Shown: piece by piece, positions 1-19,300 of the stretch
How positions within the stretch are numbered: the first letter of the stretch is position 1
How the letters are laid out: each line of letters begins with the position of its first letter
NCBI GenBank assembly: GCA_949361645.1
Contig: OX442430.1
Span: forward strand, 6,126,543 to 6,190,542
Source of the DNA: Spongilla lacustris
Taxonomy: Eukaryota; Porifera; Demospongiae; Spongillida; Spongillidae
DNA: 64,000 nt
Direction: 5' to 3'
Translations under genes and position numbers: made by a program
Notes under the pieces: model-generated
Databases searched by the model: none
What the model was told of the DNA's origin: nothing
What the model saw: only the letters and a program-made list of their open reading frames with translations

Positions 1-7404
<7,404 letters not shown>

Positions 7405-7473
7405 GTTTATGCAACACGTGGGCACATCCGTTAATTAACGATTTAATATCTTAATGACCAGATTAGATCAAAA
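7405..7473. promoter_or_regulatory. Compact bidirectional promoter between AATF and the SH3 gene
   Basis: The AATF start codon (minus, 7404) and the SH3-protein start codon (plus, 7474) face away from each other with 69 bp between them. Both 5' UTRs and core promoters must lie here or overlap the neighbouring coding exons. No TATA box is evident. Function is inferred from geometry only. Confidence 0.55.
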
Positions 7474-8229
7474 ATGGCTGGTAAGGAAAGCAATGGCTCG
7501 TAAACAAAGTTACACTTTGAGGTTTTTTACCCCGCCTCTTTTCTTCCCTTGACAGACGAAAGCGGCGGTGCTTTGGCCAGTATCGGCTCCAAGTTAGGAG
7601 CGGGGGCGGCCAGTTTGGGCAAGAAGGTAGCGCAGTCGGAGGCGGGTCGCTCTGCGGGGAAGGCTGCCGTGAGAGGCGCCACGGACGCTGCCGTCAAAGA
7701 CCTGTCGGACCGCTACTTGGGAGGCGGAGCAGGAGGCGGAGCAGGGCACGTCGCGGTAGCTTCTACTCCTCCCGCTAGCAAGACCGACAATATTGCTAAG
7801 TCCTGTCCTTCACCTGCAGAGCCGACGTCAACTTCGGAGCACCACAACCAGGATGATGATAAGCCGGTGTACTCGACGCTTATTGGAGGTCAGGAAACGT
7901 ATGGCAGACAGGAAAAGGCCTCCATTATGTCCAAAATCATACCCACGGGACTGCCCGACCTACTCATGTCTAAATCATCTTCCTCGTCCAAGTCCAGCAA
8001 ACCGAAGGTCTACAAGAGCGTCATCAACACGGAGGCGGACTGGGACAGGATCCCTGTTGCCCAGGCCCTGTACAATTTTCGCGCCGAGATGAAGTGCGAC
8101 CTTGAGTTTCGCAAGGGTCAGGTCATCAAAGTCCTGACGAGAACGGACTCGACCAACGACTGGTGGGAGGGGCGTATCGATGACCGTGTGGGGATATTCC
8201 CCGCAAACTACGTCAAGCTGCTGGGCTGA
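7474..8229 (+). CDS. Small SH3-domain protein, two exons
   Basis: Predicted 226-residue protein of unknown specific role; SH3 domains bind proline-rich peptides, usually in signalling or actin/endocytic scaffolds. Exon 1 is only 7 coding bases, 7474-7480 (ATG GCT G). It is followed by a 75-bp intron, 7481-7555 (GTAAGG donor, pyrimidine-rich tract, CAG acceptor), then exon 2, 7556-8229. The join gives MADESGGALASIGSKLG. The open frame itself has no ATG at its start, which is why the split start is chosen. Residues 1-70 are Gly/Ala-rich and could form amphipathic helices. Residues 71-165 are Ser/Pro/Lys-rich linker. The SH3 domain is about residues 170-225, with ALYNF, the DLEF acidic/aromatic motif, NDWWEGR (paired Trp of the ligand groove) and GIFPANYV. 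I do not recognise an orthologue by name. A variant poly(A) signal ATTAAA lies at 8279-8284. Confidence 0.82.
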
Positions 8230-8844
8230 AGGCGTTAAATGTTAATGTTTGTGTACGTGTGTACATGTAACTATTAATATTAAAATTTTTAATTGCAGTT
8301 GGTACTGCACTGCATGTTACCATTCTAGAAACCGGTACGTACATGTACAGTAGTAGCAAACCTTATATCGATCTGTGCAGTGAATTTCATTTAGCAAACA
8401 TACGGTTTGCTACCAAAGCCTTACATTCTACAATTTCAAGGTGACGTGTTTTTCTGGGTATTCATAGATAGCATTCATTTTCATATACATGTACAATCAT
8501 GTAACACTTTCCAGGAATACATGTATGTACACTGTACACTTGATAATGATCAATCTGAATGATGTTTGATGCTGTTAAAAAACTAAGTACATGTGACGTA
8601 GATTCCTGTCAATATGATAGGTGCAAGTGAATTACACACTCAGATGTGTTGCAGTGCAAGTGTGTGAAAAATATATACCTCACATTAAGTACACACACAG
8701 ATGTGCTACATACGATAGAGCAAGTGTGTGAATGTTACATGCACACAACTGACACAGACAGCACTGATATACACACACACACACACACATACACACACAC
8801 ACACACACACACATACACACACACACACAACACATAGCTTTTAC
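8230..8844. other. Intergenic 3'-to-3' region between the SH3 gene and TMC
   Basis: 615 bp between convergent genes. It holds the probable 3' UTR of the SH3 gene, several TACATGTA palindromes, and a (CA)n/(TACACA)n microsatellite at about 8770-8830. A missing last exon of TMC could lie here, but no hydrophobic minus-strand reading frame is visible. Confidence 0.5.
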
Positions 8845-11800
8845 TCACTGAAATGGCCCACACTGTGAGCTTGGCCTCAAACTAAAGTGGGAATGGCACC
8901 AAATACATAAGAAGCAAAAGTGACGAGCTTCCATTACAGGGATGTACCTGAATACTGCATAGCCCACTAGAGGGAAGGCACATATGTAGACGATCAAGAG
9001 AAGAATCAGAGACAGGAACATCACTTTGGACCCTCTGAAAATGGCATCCTCTTCTGGTTCCAAGTTCCACATCACACTGTACTGTTGGGATAAAGAGAGC
9101 CAGCATGGGCATGACCAGGTGATGCATGAACCACTACAGTATACCTATGCTATAACTACAGTGCCTATGCTATAACTACAGTACCAATGCTATAACTACA
9201 GTACCTATGCTATAACTACAGTGCCTATGCTATAACTACAGTACCAATGCTATAACTACAGTACCTATGCTATAACTACAGTACCTATGCTATAACTACA
9301 GTACCTATGCTATAACTACAGTACCTATGCTATAACTACAGTACCTATGCTATAACTACAGTACCTATGCTATAACTACAGTACCTATGCTATAACTACA
9401 GTACCTATACTATAACTACAGTACCTATGCTATAACTACAGTGCCTATGCTATAACTACAGTACCTATGCTATAACTACAGTACCTATGCTATAACTACA
9501 GTGCCTATACTATAACTACAGTACCTATGCTATAACTACAGTACCTATGCTATAACTACAGTGCCTATGCTATAACTACAGTACCTATGCTATAACTACA
9601 GTGCCTATGCTATAACTACAGTACCTATGCTATAACTACAGTACCTATACTATAACTACAGTACCTATGCTATAACTACAGTGCCTATGCTATAACTACA
9701 GTACCTATGCTATAACTACAGTACCTATGCCATAACTACAGTACCTATGCCATAACTACAGTACCTATGCTATAACTACAGTACCTATGCTATAACTACA
9801 GTACCTATGCTATAACTACAGTACCTATGCTATAACTACAGTACCTATGCTATAACTACAGTACCTATGCTATAACTACAGTGCCTATGCTATAACTACA
9901 GTGCCTATGCTATAACTACAGTACCTACATGCTATAACTACAGTACCTATGCTATAACTACAGTACCTATGCTATAACTACAGTACCTATGCTATAACTA
10001 CAGTACCTATGCTATAACTACAGTACCTATGCTATAACTACAGTACCTATGCTATAACTACAGTACCTATGCTATAACTACAGTACCTATGCTATAACTA
10101 CAGTACCTATGCTATAACTACAGTACCTATGCTATAACTACAGTACCTATGCTATAACTACAGTGCCTATGCTATAACTACAGTACCTATGCCATAACTA
10201 CAGTACCTATGCTATAACTACAGTACCTATGCTATAACTACAGTACCTATGCTATAACTACAGTACCTTCTTCACGTAGAACATGATCACCAAGATGGCA
10301 ATCATGAACAAGGGCAGCAATGGGGAGAAGAGGAAGCCTAACCTAAGGAGAGAAATGGGACAGTAACCAAAAATAGCCAATGGCAGCAACAAGTCCAACT
10401 TGATCATTATGGCTGGGCATCAAGTTGGAAAGATTTTTTTTGTTGCTTTTCCACACACACACACACACACCACATGATCAATGACATATTAGTTAATGTA
10501 ATCGTTTATTTTGAAAACACATTTCCAATGACAAATACTTGTTTCTGACAACCCTCGCCCTGTGTTGTGGCACCTGTCTACATGACCTGCAGCTGGTCAC
10601 AACAACTCTAAACTCACATACCACAGCAGCAGCTGGAAGTATACAAGGTCCAGGATACTATCCGCCAAGATGAAGGACGGTTTGGAGAAAATGGTCTTCA
10701 GAAACTTCTTTTCGACTCTCTTATAAAAAGCTTTGTGGGCTAGGCTGTAGTAGAGATCAGATAAAGTGCACACGTGTGGGGGTGTGGCTTACTTCCTCAC
10801 AGTCTCCAGCACCACAGTGAGCAGAGCTATGAATAGGAACTCCAGCAGAAGAAGCTGGTAGCACTGCTGACCGAAAAACGTCTCCCAACACTGGAGCATT
10901 AGAAACAGAACACTCAGTGTAAGTGGCATACTTTTTATCGGTTACCCACTAACTTGGATGCACACGAGTATGGTGTTGTTTTTAATCCTGACACTGAACT
11001 CCGGTACTTGGAGAGAGGTGTCCTGGGTGCACTGAATGGCCGCATAAGCAGAGAAGATGTAGACGATGAGCGTGGCGATACGAACGACTGCTGATCTGAT
11101 CAAGGTCATTGTAACTCTGCTGCTGTGCGTCTTGTACTTTTCAAAGCTGGCCACAATGTGGAAGACAATGGGCAGGGCTATGATGGAGAAGATGACCACT
11201 ATTGGGACCAACAAGCCCTTGGCACTGGTTGCTTGTAACACCAGCTGAGTTTTAAAGAGAGGGAAGATGGTAGGTGGAGATAAAGAAGACAGCAAAGGAG
11301 GATATGGGTCCCCCCTCCCCCTCCCTCCCTCGTACATGGTTCATGTTAATGAGAAAGAATGTGCAAAATGCAACACAGCCATGTGCCAACTTAACACACT
11401 ACATCAGTAAATCAGATGTGAGCTGACCTGCTTCCAGCTGTAGATTGCTGATGCTATAATGGCTGCACCCATTCCTATTAGTATCGATATTACAAACAGG
11501 TTGGTAAAGGTTCTAATTATAACTATCTGCAGAATCTCCCTTGGTGTTCTGCTCCTGGAGTTGGACACATGTTCATAGAGTTCTTCCTAAAGCAGAGACA
11601 TGAGAAACTTACACCCTACAATGTCTGACATCCACTACGCGTAGTCATGTGCCTAAAGGCATGCTGTGCAATGAAGTCATGTGCCTATAGGTGCATGTGC
11701 CATCTAATGAAATCACGTGACTATAGGTATGGCATGTAATGAAGTCATGTGCCTACCGGTATGGCATGTAATGAAATCATGTGCCTAAAGGTCAGATACA

Positions 11801-13023
11801 TGTGCAATCCACACCTGAAGGTCTTTTCGTATACATGTTTTTCTTAGCTTCACTGTGTGGGCATCAATAACACCGAAGTCCCAGGAGCCAAACAGCCTGT
11901 TGCAGAAGAAGGTCTCCGTGCCCTTGTGAAGGCAAACAATCTTACTAGCTTGCACCAACCTAACGTGAAAAAAAGGGAGGGGAAGGGTAACGTTTGCGCT
12001 ATATATGGTACCTACATGTACCTGATAATGAGCATGACAAAGCTGATGCCATACACCACAGCAGTGCACACCAGGATAGCAACAGGCCTGTTGTAGTGGA
12101 TCCCATTGTACTCCGTGAGGTTGCTATAGTGACCCAAAAATAAAGGTGTGTCATTGTATCCTCCTCTACCGGTGACCAGGTCGACGGGACTGGTGAAAGA
12201 GGGTGTGTACGCAGGACACTGGTACCACTTCCCCACCACCAGGGGACAGGCTGAAGAGTTCTTTGTGCTTTTGGGCACAGTGGTGACAGTTGAGGTCTGA
12301 TTAGCACAGAAAGTAGCAGTGGTCGAGCCATGCACTGGAGACTTGCAGTTCTCTTGGACAAGATGGACTGTGGTGTTACGCGAGCACTTGTAGCTGTCGT
12401 TGCGATGGATGCAGGGAAGGTAGTGCTTCTGAAGGGAAGGCTCTAAAACAAACTGCGGGATGGACACGAACAGCGTCCACACCACAAAGATGGCCATGTT
12501 CATGTAGAACAGCCACCGGAGCAAGACAAAGTAGGAGGCCACTGCAGTGCCAAAGTGACCCTCCACCTGCTTGATGTGGGTGTCCCACAGTTCAAATGAA
12601 CAGATGGATTTGAGCCTTTTTGTAAGTTTCTAGCGTGAAAAAAAGCAATTCGTAATACGTAAGCACCATTTGGTGCATACGAATTCATTACCGGTCTTTT
12701 TAGTATGACGCCTTGAAGGTATTGCTTTCTGCGGTACCTGAATAAGGGCAATATGTTTGTCATAGCTGGCACAGTGGTGTGAACATGTGTGTGTGTGTGC
12801 GCGCGCGTGCGCGTGTGCGTACATGTACATGCGTGTAAGTAATAATAGAAGTAGTTTATATACTGAGGCGTGGGAGGGATTGCTGGATTACTCACTCAAG
12901 CAGAAGCTTGCTTTTGAGGCTCAGAGGTTTTTGGTTCATTCTGAGGAGCGGTACTCCTTCGCTATCCGGTGACGAAGGACAATGAGACCGGTTCAAAGTA
13001 CCAGCCAGGGTGGATTCTGACAT
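8845..13023 (-). CDS. TMC (transmembrane channel-like) protein
   Basis: Multi-pass membrane protein of the TMC/anoctamin/OSCA superfamily; TMC1/2 form mechanotransduction channels in hair cells (family knowledge). Exons on the minus strand: 13023-12896, 12737-12692, 12629-12022, 11959-11815, 11586-11428, 11244-10954, 10890-10793, 10744-10622, 10342-10267, 9081-8948, 8881-8845. Together they are 1845 nt, 614 residues, all in phase. Diagnostic family motifs: GHFGTAVASYF before the first transmembrane helix; the LFGSWDFGVIDAHTVKLRK cytoplasmic segment; EELYEHVSNSRSRTPREI; the hallmark CWETFFGQQCYQLLLLEF; a C-terminal CGPF. The large extracellular loop after helix 1 is Cys-rich with several N-glycosylation sequons. 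The start MSESTLAG is chosen because an in-frame stop lies upstream and the exon's phase fits. The protein stops one residue after CGPF, so the usual last helix is missing or encoded by an unseen exon. The intron 9082-10266 is a minisatellite. Confidence 0.9.
9130..10266. repeat. 20-bp minisatellite filling a TMC intron
   Basis: About 56 head-to-tail copies of CTATAACTACAGTACCTATG with few variants (GTGCCT, GTACCA, CCATAA, TATACT), plus one unit enlarged by 2 bp near 9926. The array reaches the exon at 10267, so the TMC 5' splice site GTACTG is itself part of the last unit. There are no spacers between units, so it is not a CRISPR array. Confidence 0.97.
11640..11795. repeat. Degenerate tandem repeat in a TMC intron
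   Basis: About four imperfect copies of a roughly 33-bp unit containing GAAGTCATGTGCCTATAGGT, lying in the intron between the exons at 11586 and 11815. Confidence 0.75.
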
Positions 13024-15316
13024 ATTCAAATCGCGTGAGCAGAGTTCATTATCCCTCGAGTCCCGTCTGTCCGTATGAAGTGTATAAGTGCTTTAATACT
13101 ATTAACATGTACCATCGCGTGACATTAATAACTGATCATATGGTTGCTATGACGACACAAATTTTATGTCCATACATGTACATGTAATCAATTTACAAGT
13201 ATCAAATTGCATGATAGTAACAGAGAGTCAGCTATGCATCTCTCTCAGGAAGGTCAGAGGGGTGAGAAACAGGCTTGGGTGATCCTCCATGTTTGCACAA
13301 CGAACTTTTCTGCGTAGAACTTGCTACCAGTCAACTGTACCAGGCGAGAGGAACATCGGTAACAATGCCCAAACCAAGATGTCTCAATTCAAATTATGGG
13401 GTGTGTGCCATTCAAAATATCTGGTGAGGTGTTTGTAAGAATGTTTTTAAAAATAGCCAGACTCAGAATTCTTGCCTTGCTCCTAATAGCCGACGCAAAG
13501 AGAAACATGATTGTAGGTAGTGCTGTAAAATTGATCTCCTTTGATGGAAAGCATAGGCCAGACGTTTATATATGATACACCCACACGTATGCTCCCCATA
13601 TCTCCTGAAGTAGTACCAAATGTCATTCAGTAAATGGTAGAAAGACAATAGCTCTTTGTCTCTCTCTTTCAGGGTACGAGGCTATATTTAGAACCATGAA
13701 GACATTTTTAAAATCTGCTGGGGACAGTCCGATTTCCACTTTTTATCTCTCTTGAAAGTTGCATAGTCCAGTTAATTGCAAGTTATAGGCAATATAATTG
13801 CCTGGTTTGAGTTGAACTCCCAGATTCAGCCAAGGAGCAGACATAAATGCTTTTCATTTTACTGAACACTGCCCTTCCCAAGCTCCTTTACAAGTACTGT
13901 TGGCCCTGTGTGATGCTATTACACACACACATACACTATATTTGCAACTACATGTAGATCTACAACCACACAAGTCAATGGGATACATTATATACTTCGA
14001 TTCCTACGTGACTATTGCTTTGATTGACCAAACTATCATCTAACATACATTATTGTTGGTACTACACTGTAACATAAATTTTTAAACTTATTTTTCAAGT
14101 GATTATGGAAATAAATACACTGGTTTCCTTGCAATATGAAATCAACCCCCACATATTCAAGATCTGAACACACTAAACTATTTTTTGTAAACATAATTAT
14201 GATGGAAAATAAGAGGCTACTGCAAAATTCCATACCTCTGTCCTACAATAGCTTTTACAATGACATCTGTGTTTGATCTTGAATGATTTGATTGACAATT
14301 TACTAATCAATATTATAATTATCTTAATTAATGCTCATCATTTGTAAGTATGGTTAATTAATGGTTGCTACCAACAATAGTTTACACATAGTGAACAGCC
14401 ATTACACATAACTTACTGGTATTGAAGAATGTGTACCTTTTGGTAAGCATCTCTTTACACATTGTCCACATGCACTACTGCAAACACTATATGCTGCTCC
14501 CTGTATGATGCTGGCACTATATCACTGTATGTTTGGCCTACTGCAAACTAATGCATGCATGCATGCATCAATTATATTGTAGATCGCATTGTTTGCAGAG
14601 TACCCAGTGAAAACACTCCAATCTGCCTTTATCTACAACCACAGAAGTGACTCAGAAAGGCAATGAGATAGGAGAGTGTACATACAGTTGGTATGAGACA
14701 ACGCAGCAAAAGAAAACAAATACGTCCGCAATGGTTTTGCCGACCCTACACACCTGCGTAGTCTACGCATCACTTCGGGATTGTTTTAGCACAAAGAATT
14801 ATCCCTTGACAGGACATTTCCCATATGTATTACTGCACATACCTACAGTTCTAACATGCTGTATACCAGCACATTCCATTGTCTACATTTGAATAAACAT
14901 TGACTGCACCAGTCCTTACTTTTGGTACTTGCACAGGCCAAGGACATCACCATTCTGCCCCCACTGAAAAATCATAGTCCAGACTTTGGCTGAGATCTTG
15001 ATTGAGAGAGAGAGAGAGGAGTGCCTTACATGACATCATCGTCCAGATCTTGACTGAGCGAGGGGTAATCTCTGCTCCCTAAATACCCCAAATCCATACC
15101 ATAACATGTCCGTAGATGTACTGAACATGACAGGAAAAAAAAAAAGGGTTGGGGGATAGTGGGAATGCAAGCAGAGCAGAGGCCAGCAACTTGCTTTGTG
15201 CAAGGATCACAAAGGGGAGGGGGTGGCCTTTTTTGGGGGGGGGGGGGGGGGGGGAAAACACAATGTTTCAGGTGACTCGTGACATGGCTGTTATCTATGC
15301 ACTCCTAAGTGTTTAG
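13024..15316. other. Intergenic region between TMC 5' end and TSSC4-like 3' end
   Basis: 2.3 kb, mostly AT-rich and without a supported coding frame. It should contain the TMC promoter and 5' UTR. It shows a short (GCAT)n run near 14551, a GA-rich run near 15005, an A-run at 15135, and a poly-G tract at about 15233-15254 directly downstream of the TSSC4-like stop. Confidence 0.5.
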
Positions 15317-16231
15317 TTAAGCGTCTTCCCCTTCACTGCTCTCCTTCTCCTCATCCCCCCGGGGGCACGGATCATCACGGGGACCGTTACTGTCGTCACT
15401 ACCGACATCATATATTTTCAGGTCCCCAGTACCTTCATCATCATCATCATCATCATCGCTGTCCTCTTCCCCATTATCTAGATGGGGCAGCTCTATGATC
15501 GGTTTTACCCCCACTCCTTTGTAGACCCCTTCATCGTCCTCTTCCGCCTCTTCGTCCGATTCATCCGATCCGTGCAGCTCCGGGGATTTGAAAGCACTCA
15601 CCGGAATCATTTTCGCGCGCTTCTGCGTTGGCGGTCTGCTCCCGAACTCGTATTGCGGCATCGTCACAACTCCAGTCCCTGCGCGGGCAGCGGCAGCGGC
15701 GGGCGGCTGTGAGGGTGGCAGCTTCGGCCTCTGAAATACAACTTTGCCCTCCGAGTCGTCATCATCGTCGTCCAACCTTATGCCCTGCTCCAGACCTTTC
15801 CTCTTCCTAAGGTCGCCCAGAAACTGGAAAGCCACGCGCTTGTTGAGCTGCTCACCCTGCAGCCCTTTGAACTCCGTTTCCTCCAGGTTTTCCTCGGTCA
15901 GGTCGTACTTTTTCCACTTTTGTGGATTCTGGACGTGGTCTGGCACAAGCTGTGGTGGCACCGCGTGGGTATACGTTTTCTTCTCAACAACTTCGCCGTC
16001 GTCGTCGTCGTCGTTGGCATCAATGCCGTCGTCGCTTTCCGGTGAGTCCAGCCTGGGCGGTGTGGTCCTGTCCCACCTGGCCGGTAGCCAAGGCTTGTCT
16101 CCGCCCTTTATACCGGAGCTGTCCTGCTGCGGTTTTACCTTTTCTGCTAGCGGGTTCGAGGTCGTGGACTTCTCTAATCCTCCAAACACTCGACTTAGCC
16201 GGCTTTCAAAGTTATCCTTGGGAGTGGACAT
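15317..16231 (-). CDS. TSSC4: TSSC4-like U5 snRNP assembly factor, intronless
   Basis: 304-residue, highly acidic, low-complexity protein in one exon. Residues about 92-141 (VPDHVQNPQKWKKYDL, then RVAFQFLGDLRKRK) match the conserved core of TSSC4, where a P-D-x-V-x-x-P-x-x-W-x-K-Y sequence is followed by a helix ending in AxxFLG. In human, TSSC4 is a chaperone of the U5/tri-snRNP (family knowledge). The N-terminus FESRLSRVFGGLE also resembles the family. Asp/Glu-rich runs lie at about 67-80, 154-161, 223-233 and 253-267. Length is close to human TSSC4 (about 329). Start MSTPKDNFES at 16231; an in-frame TAA ends it at 15317. It is divergent from NUP210. The assignment rests on the short core only, so it could be another acidic nuclear protein. 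Confidence 0.72.
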   Translation of the reverse strand: MSTPKDNFESRLSRVFGGLEKSTTSNPLAEKVKPQQDSSGIKGGDKPWLPARWDRTTPPRLDSPESDDGIDANDDDDDGEVVEKKTYTHAVPPQLVPDHVQNPQKWKKYDLTEENLEETEFKGLQGEQLNKRVAFQFLGDLRKRKGLEQGIRLDDDDDDSEGKVVFQRPKLPPSQPPAAAAARAGTGVVTMPQYEFGSRPPTQKRAKMIPVSAFKSPELHGSDESDEEAEEDDEGVYKGVGVKPIIELPHLDNGEEDSDDDDDDDEGTGDLKIYDVGSDDSNGPRDDPCPRGDEEKESSEGEDA

Positions 16232-16377
16232 ATTTTCGCTTACCGTTCAATATACCGTTAATACTAAGAAACCGTTAAATTAAAAGTGTAATTTTCATCA
16301 CATTTGGTAGTAGATTAACCCGCTGCTGCAAATGCGGCACGTGTGCTGTCGTGTAGTATGAGCGAGTGAAGTAATAG
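16232..16377. promoter_or_regulatory. Bidirectional promoter between TSSC4-like gene and NUP210
   Basis: Only 146 bp separate the two divergent start codons (16231 minus, 16378 plus), so both genes probably share a core promoter. No clear TATA box is seen. Inferred from geometry. Confidence 0.55.
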
Positions 16378-19300
16378 ATGAAAACCACAATTTGTTGGAT
16401 TTTGGGGCTTTTTTTCGCCCTGACTTCTTTCTGCGTCTGTGGCGATGGGAAGCAATACACTTTGAACGTACCTCGAGTCCTTCTACCATTTGTACCGACG
16501 GCTGGGACAAAGTCTAACTTCACTTTGGCCTCCGAGCACGGTTGCTTTTCTTGGTTAGTGTCATATTTTGTGTCCGGAGTGAAGTGGTTATGAAGTGTAT
16601 TAACGTTGGGGTAATAATATATATTGCGAAACGAATAGAGTGGGGGAGTTGTTTAAAAGGATTAGCTGGAGTTAGGGATTGTACATACCTATGTGGGCTT
16701 GGAGGGAGTGCTATATTTTGCGTCGGGGTTAGTTTCTATATGATCTTTGATAGAAAAACGCGCGGGTTTTCACGTGCCAGTTTAATAACTATTTCAAGTT
16801 TGCCCCCAAGATCGTGCACTCTACAGTAAAGTACGATGGCGTATTCTTGTAGCTATTTGTGTCCTTCCCCCTCAGTTAGTCCTTCATGCGCGCGTGCAAC
16901 TGATGAAATTAAATTTACCAATTCCAATTGGTTGTACAACAAGTGACACCAGCCCACAGTGTTGCCTTAGCCACAAATTTTTTTAAAATCAACCCAAACC
17001 ATTGCCATCGTTGAGTCCTAAATATGATGCCCAGCTTGAGAGATAGTTCTTTTCGAAAAGTGTAAGTAATTGTATTGGGGAATAGTTCTGGCTGTGTTCA
17101 CACTGTTCGATTGCATCTGTCCTACATGCACCCCAGCTTGCTAATATGCCCTATTTAGGGAAATTAACCATACATGGACCTATGTTTGATGAAATAGCTA
17201 TTTTGTCACCTCCTGGTTTTTTTATGGATCTGTGGTTGTAGGCTTCACTGTGTTTTTCACACATTGTTGGCTTCACTTTTAATTAGCTCTCTGGTAATTC
17301 AATAGGCTGGGGTTTGGCCAAGTTACACGGGCTACATTCCATAATGTGGAACCTTTTTATCATGGACACTATAGGAACCTACCTAAGGCATCCTGATTTA
17401 TTGAAGTGCCCACATTTCAGAGGTTGATAATCTATGTAAGAATAAAGTAAACGAAATTTCAGTCGATTTAAAACAGGTCCTGTATACCTGTGCCTGCGGG
17501 TGTAGGTGCAAAACCTTGCCTCATGCCCACTGACCAAACCAACCAATAGTAAAATGTGCTTCATAATGGTGGACATGATTTACTTTAGCCTGTGCATCAT
17601 GTGACGTAGGAATTAGCTTAAGGCGATCATGCACTAAGCAACAACTCCAATGAATATGGGTAAAATTTCTTCAAAACTCTACATGTACATGTAGTTTACT
17701 GACAGTTGACCCATTTCATTTGAGTTGCATGCAACATGTTGACTAGTTCACATGTAGATAGATGCTATTGGGTGTGATAAATTTGCATTTTTGAATATTG
17801 TTGTGTTGCCACATCGGTTGGCAAGCTCACCTTGGTGATGACAGTACATGAACACTCACTTGTGATTCAGAAGCAGTATTCACTAAGTATGTGCTTTTTA
17901 TGCATATATGGAGTGATTTTACTGTTCCCACATCATGCCAATATTCACAGTGTAGTGATTGTATATGAAGCCCCGCCCCCACCACTTGTACATGTAGTGT
18001 TAGTTAAAAACAATATCAACCATCTTTGTTCTTAGGGTAAGCACCAAGCCAGATGTTGCTTCAGTACAGCCTGTCTTTGATTCCAAGTCAGGTGAGCTGG
18101 AGGGTTTGGATACTTTAGCCACCCCCACACACACAACACACACTTGTGGTAAGCTGCAGAGAGGTAATCAGTATGGAAAATCTGTCCTGTCCAGAAAGTG
18201 GAAGTTATGGGTCTGTACATTTGCAAAGTTGATCTGCTCACACTTGCAACACTACTGTTCTTGTGTACCTGAGACTATTAGACTGGTGGTTGTCCATTTT
18301 GGGCTGGATTGAGTTTTTCTGTACCTGTTCTGAGTTCAGTATTGGTTGCAATGTACAGTCCTGTATGTCCAAAATGATAATATAAACCTACTCAGCTTGT
18401 TGTAGCAGCAGTTAATACAACTGTGCTGAATGATTGGCTGTTAGCCAGTGATTCCAGCTGTCTGTATTTGTTGCAGCTGCCAAGTGCTCACGTGAGGCAG
18501 TTATAACCCCCCAGTCAACATCCTCTACAAGATCAAGCTCTGTGATAGTTGCCAAAGAGTTGGGTAAGTTTCTTCTGTATGTGTGCTTGTAGTGTGACCT
18601 TTTGTGGTATGGTGACCTTTTGGTACAGTAGTAGTAGGTATGATAGGGAATCACCTAATTATACGTAATGCCTTATCATTTCTCACAATAATGAAGGATA
18701 TTGAAATTCTTGCTACCACGTTGTTACAAACTAATGGCAGGCAACAGCCAGAACTTGATGCTATTCTGCTACAGTTGGCCGCTTACTACGTGACGGCTCT
18801 GCGGTTAGACACTAAGTAACGTTGCAAATTATCAGCAAAGTAAAGCTTTAATTAATTTTAAACAAGTTGCCAGCCCTAAGTTTGTAAAACGTGCTTACTA
18901 TGAATTTTATTAAAGATTATATTAGGAATAATAAGGGATTCCCCAACGTTCTTCTGTTAATAGAAGAGTAGTGACTTTCAAGTGCTTTTCATCACATTAA
19001 TTTCTCACTCTAGTGTCAGGCCAGGTGCTTCGCTGTGATGTCTTTGTGGATGCTGTTGTGAGGATTGAGATCACCACAAGGACCCGCGAGCTGCTTCTGG
19101 AGGAGGAGCCTGAGAGATTTGAGCTGAGGGCCTTTGACAATGAAGGTAGGGGAACTTGTGGTATGAGGGCCTTTGACAATGGAGGTAGGGGAACTGGTGG
19201 TGTGTGAAGAACTGTGAGCTTTGGACAATTAAATGGTCCAATGTAGTTGGTGTGAATAAAAAAAAAAAAGATACAGTATTGTGCGTTTCTCATAGCTATT

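Noticed and set aside
9130..10266. Regular 20-bp repeats that might suggest a CRISPR array
   Set aside because: The units are head-to-tail with no unique spacers, in a eukaryotic intron. It is a minisatellite.
15482..16283. Plus-strand frames opposite the TSSC4-like gene
   Set aside because: Shadows caused by its codon bias and acidic repeats. The minus-strand frame is the one with family motifs and a clean start.
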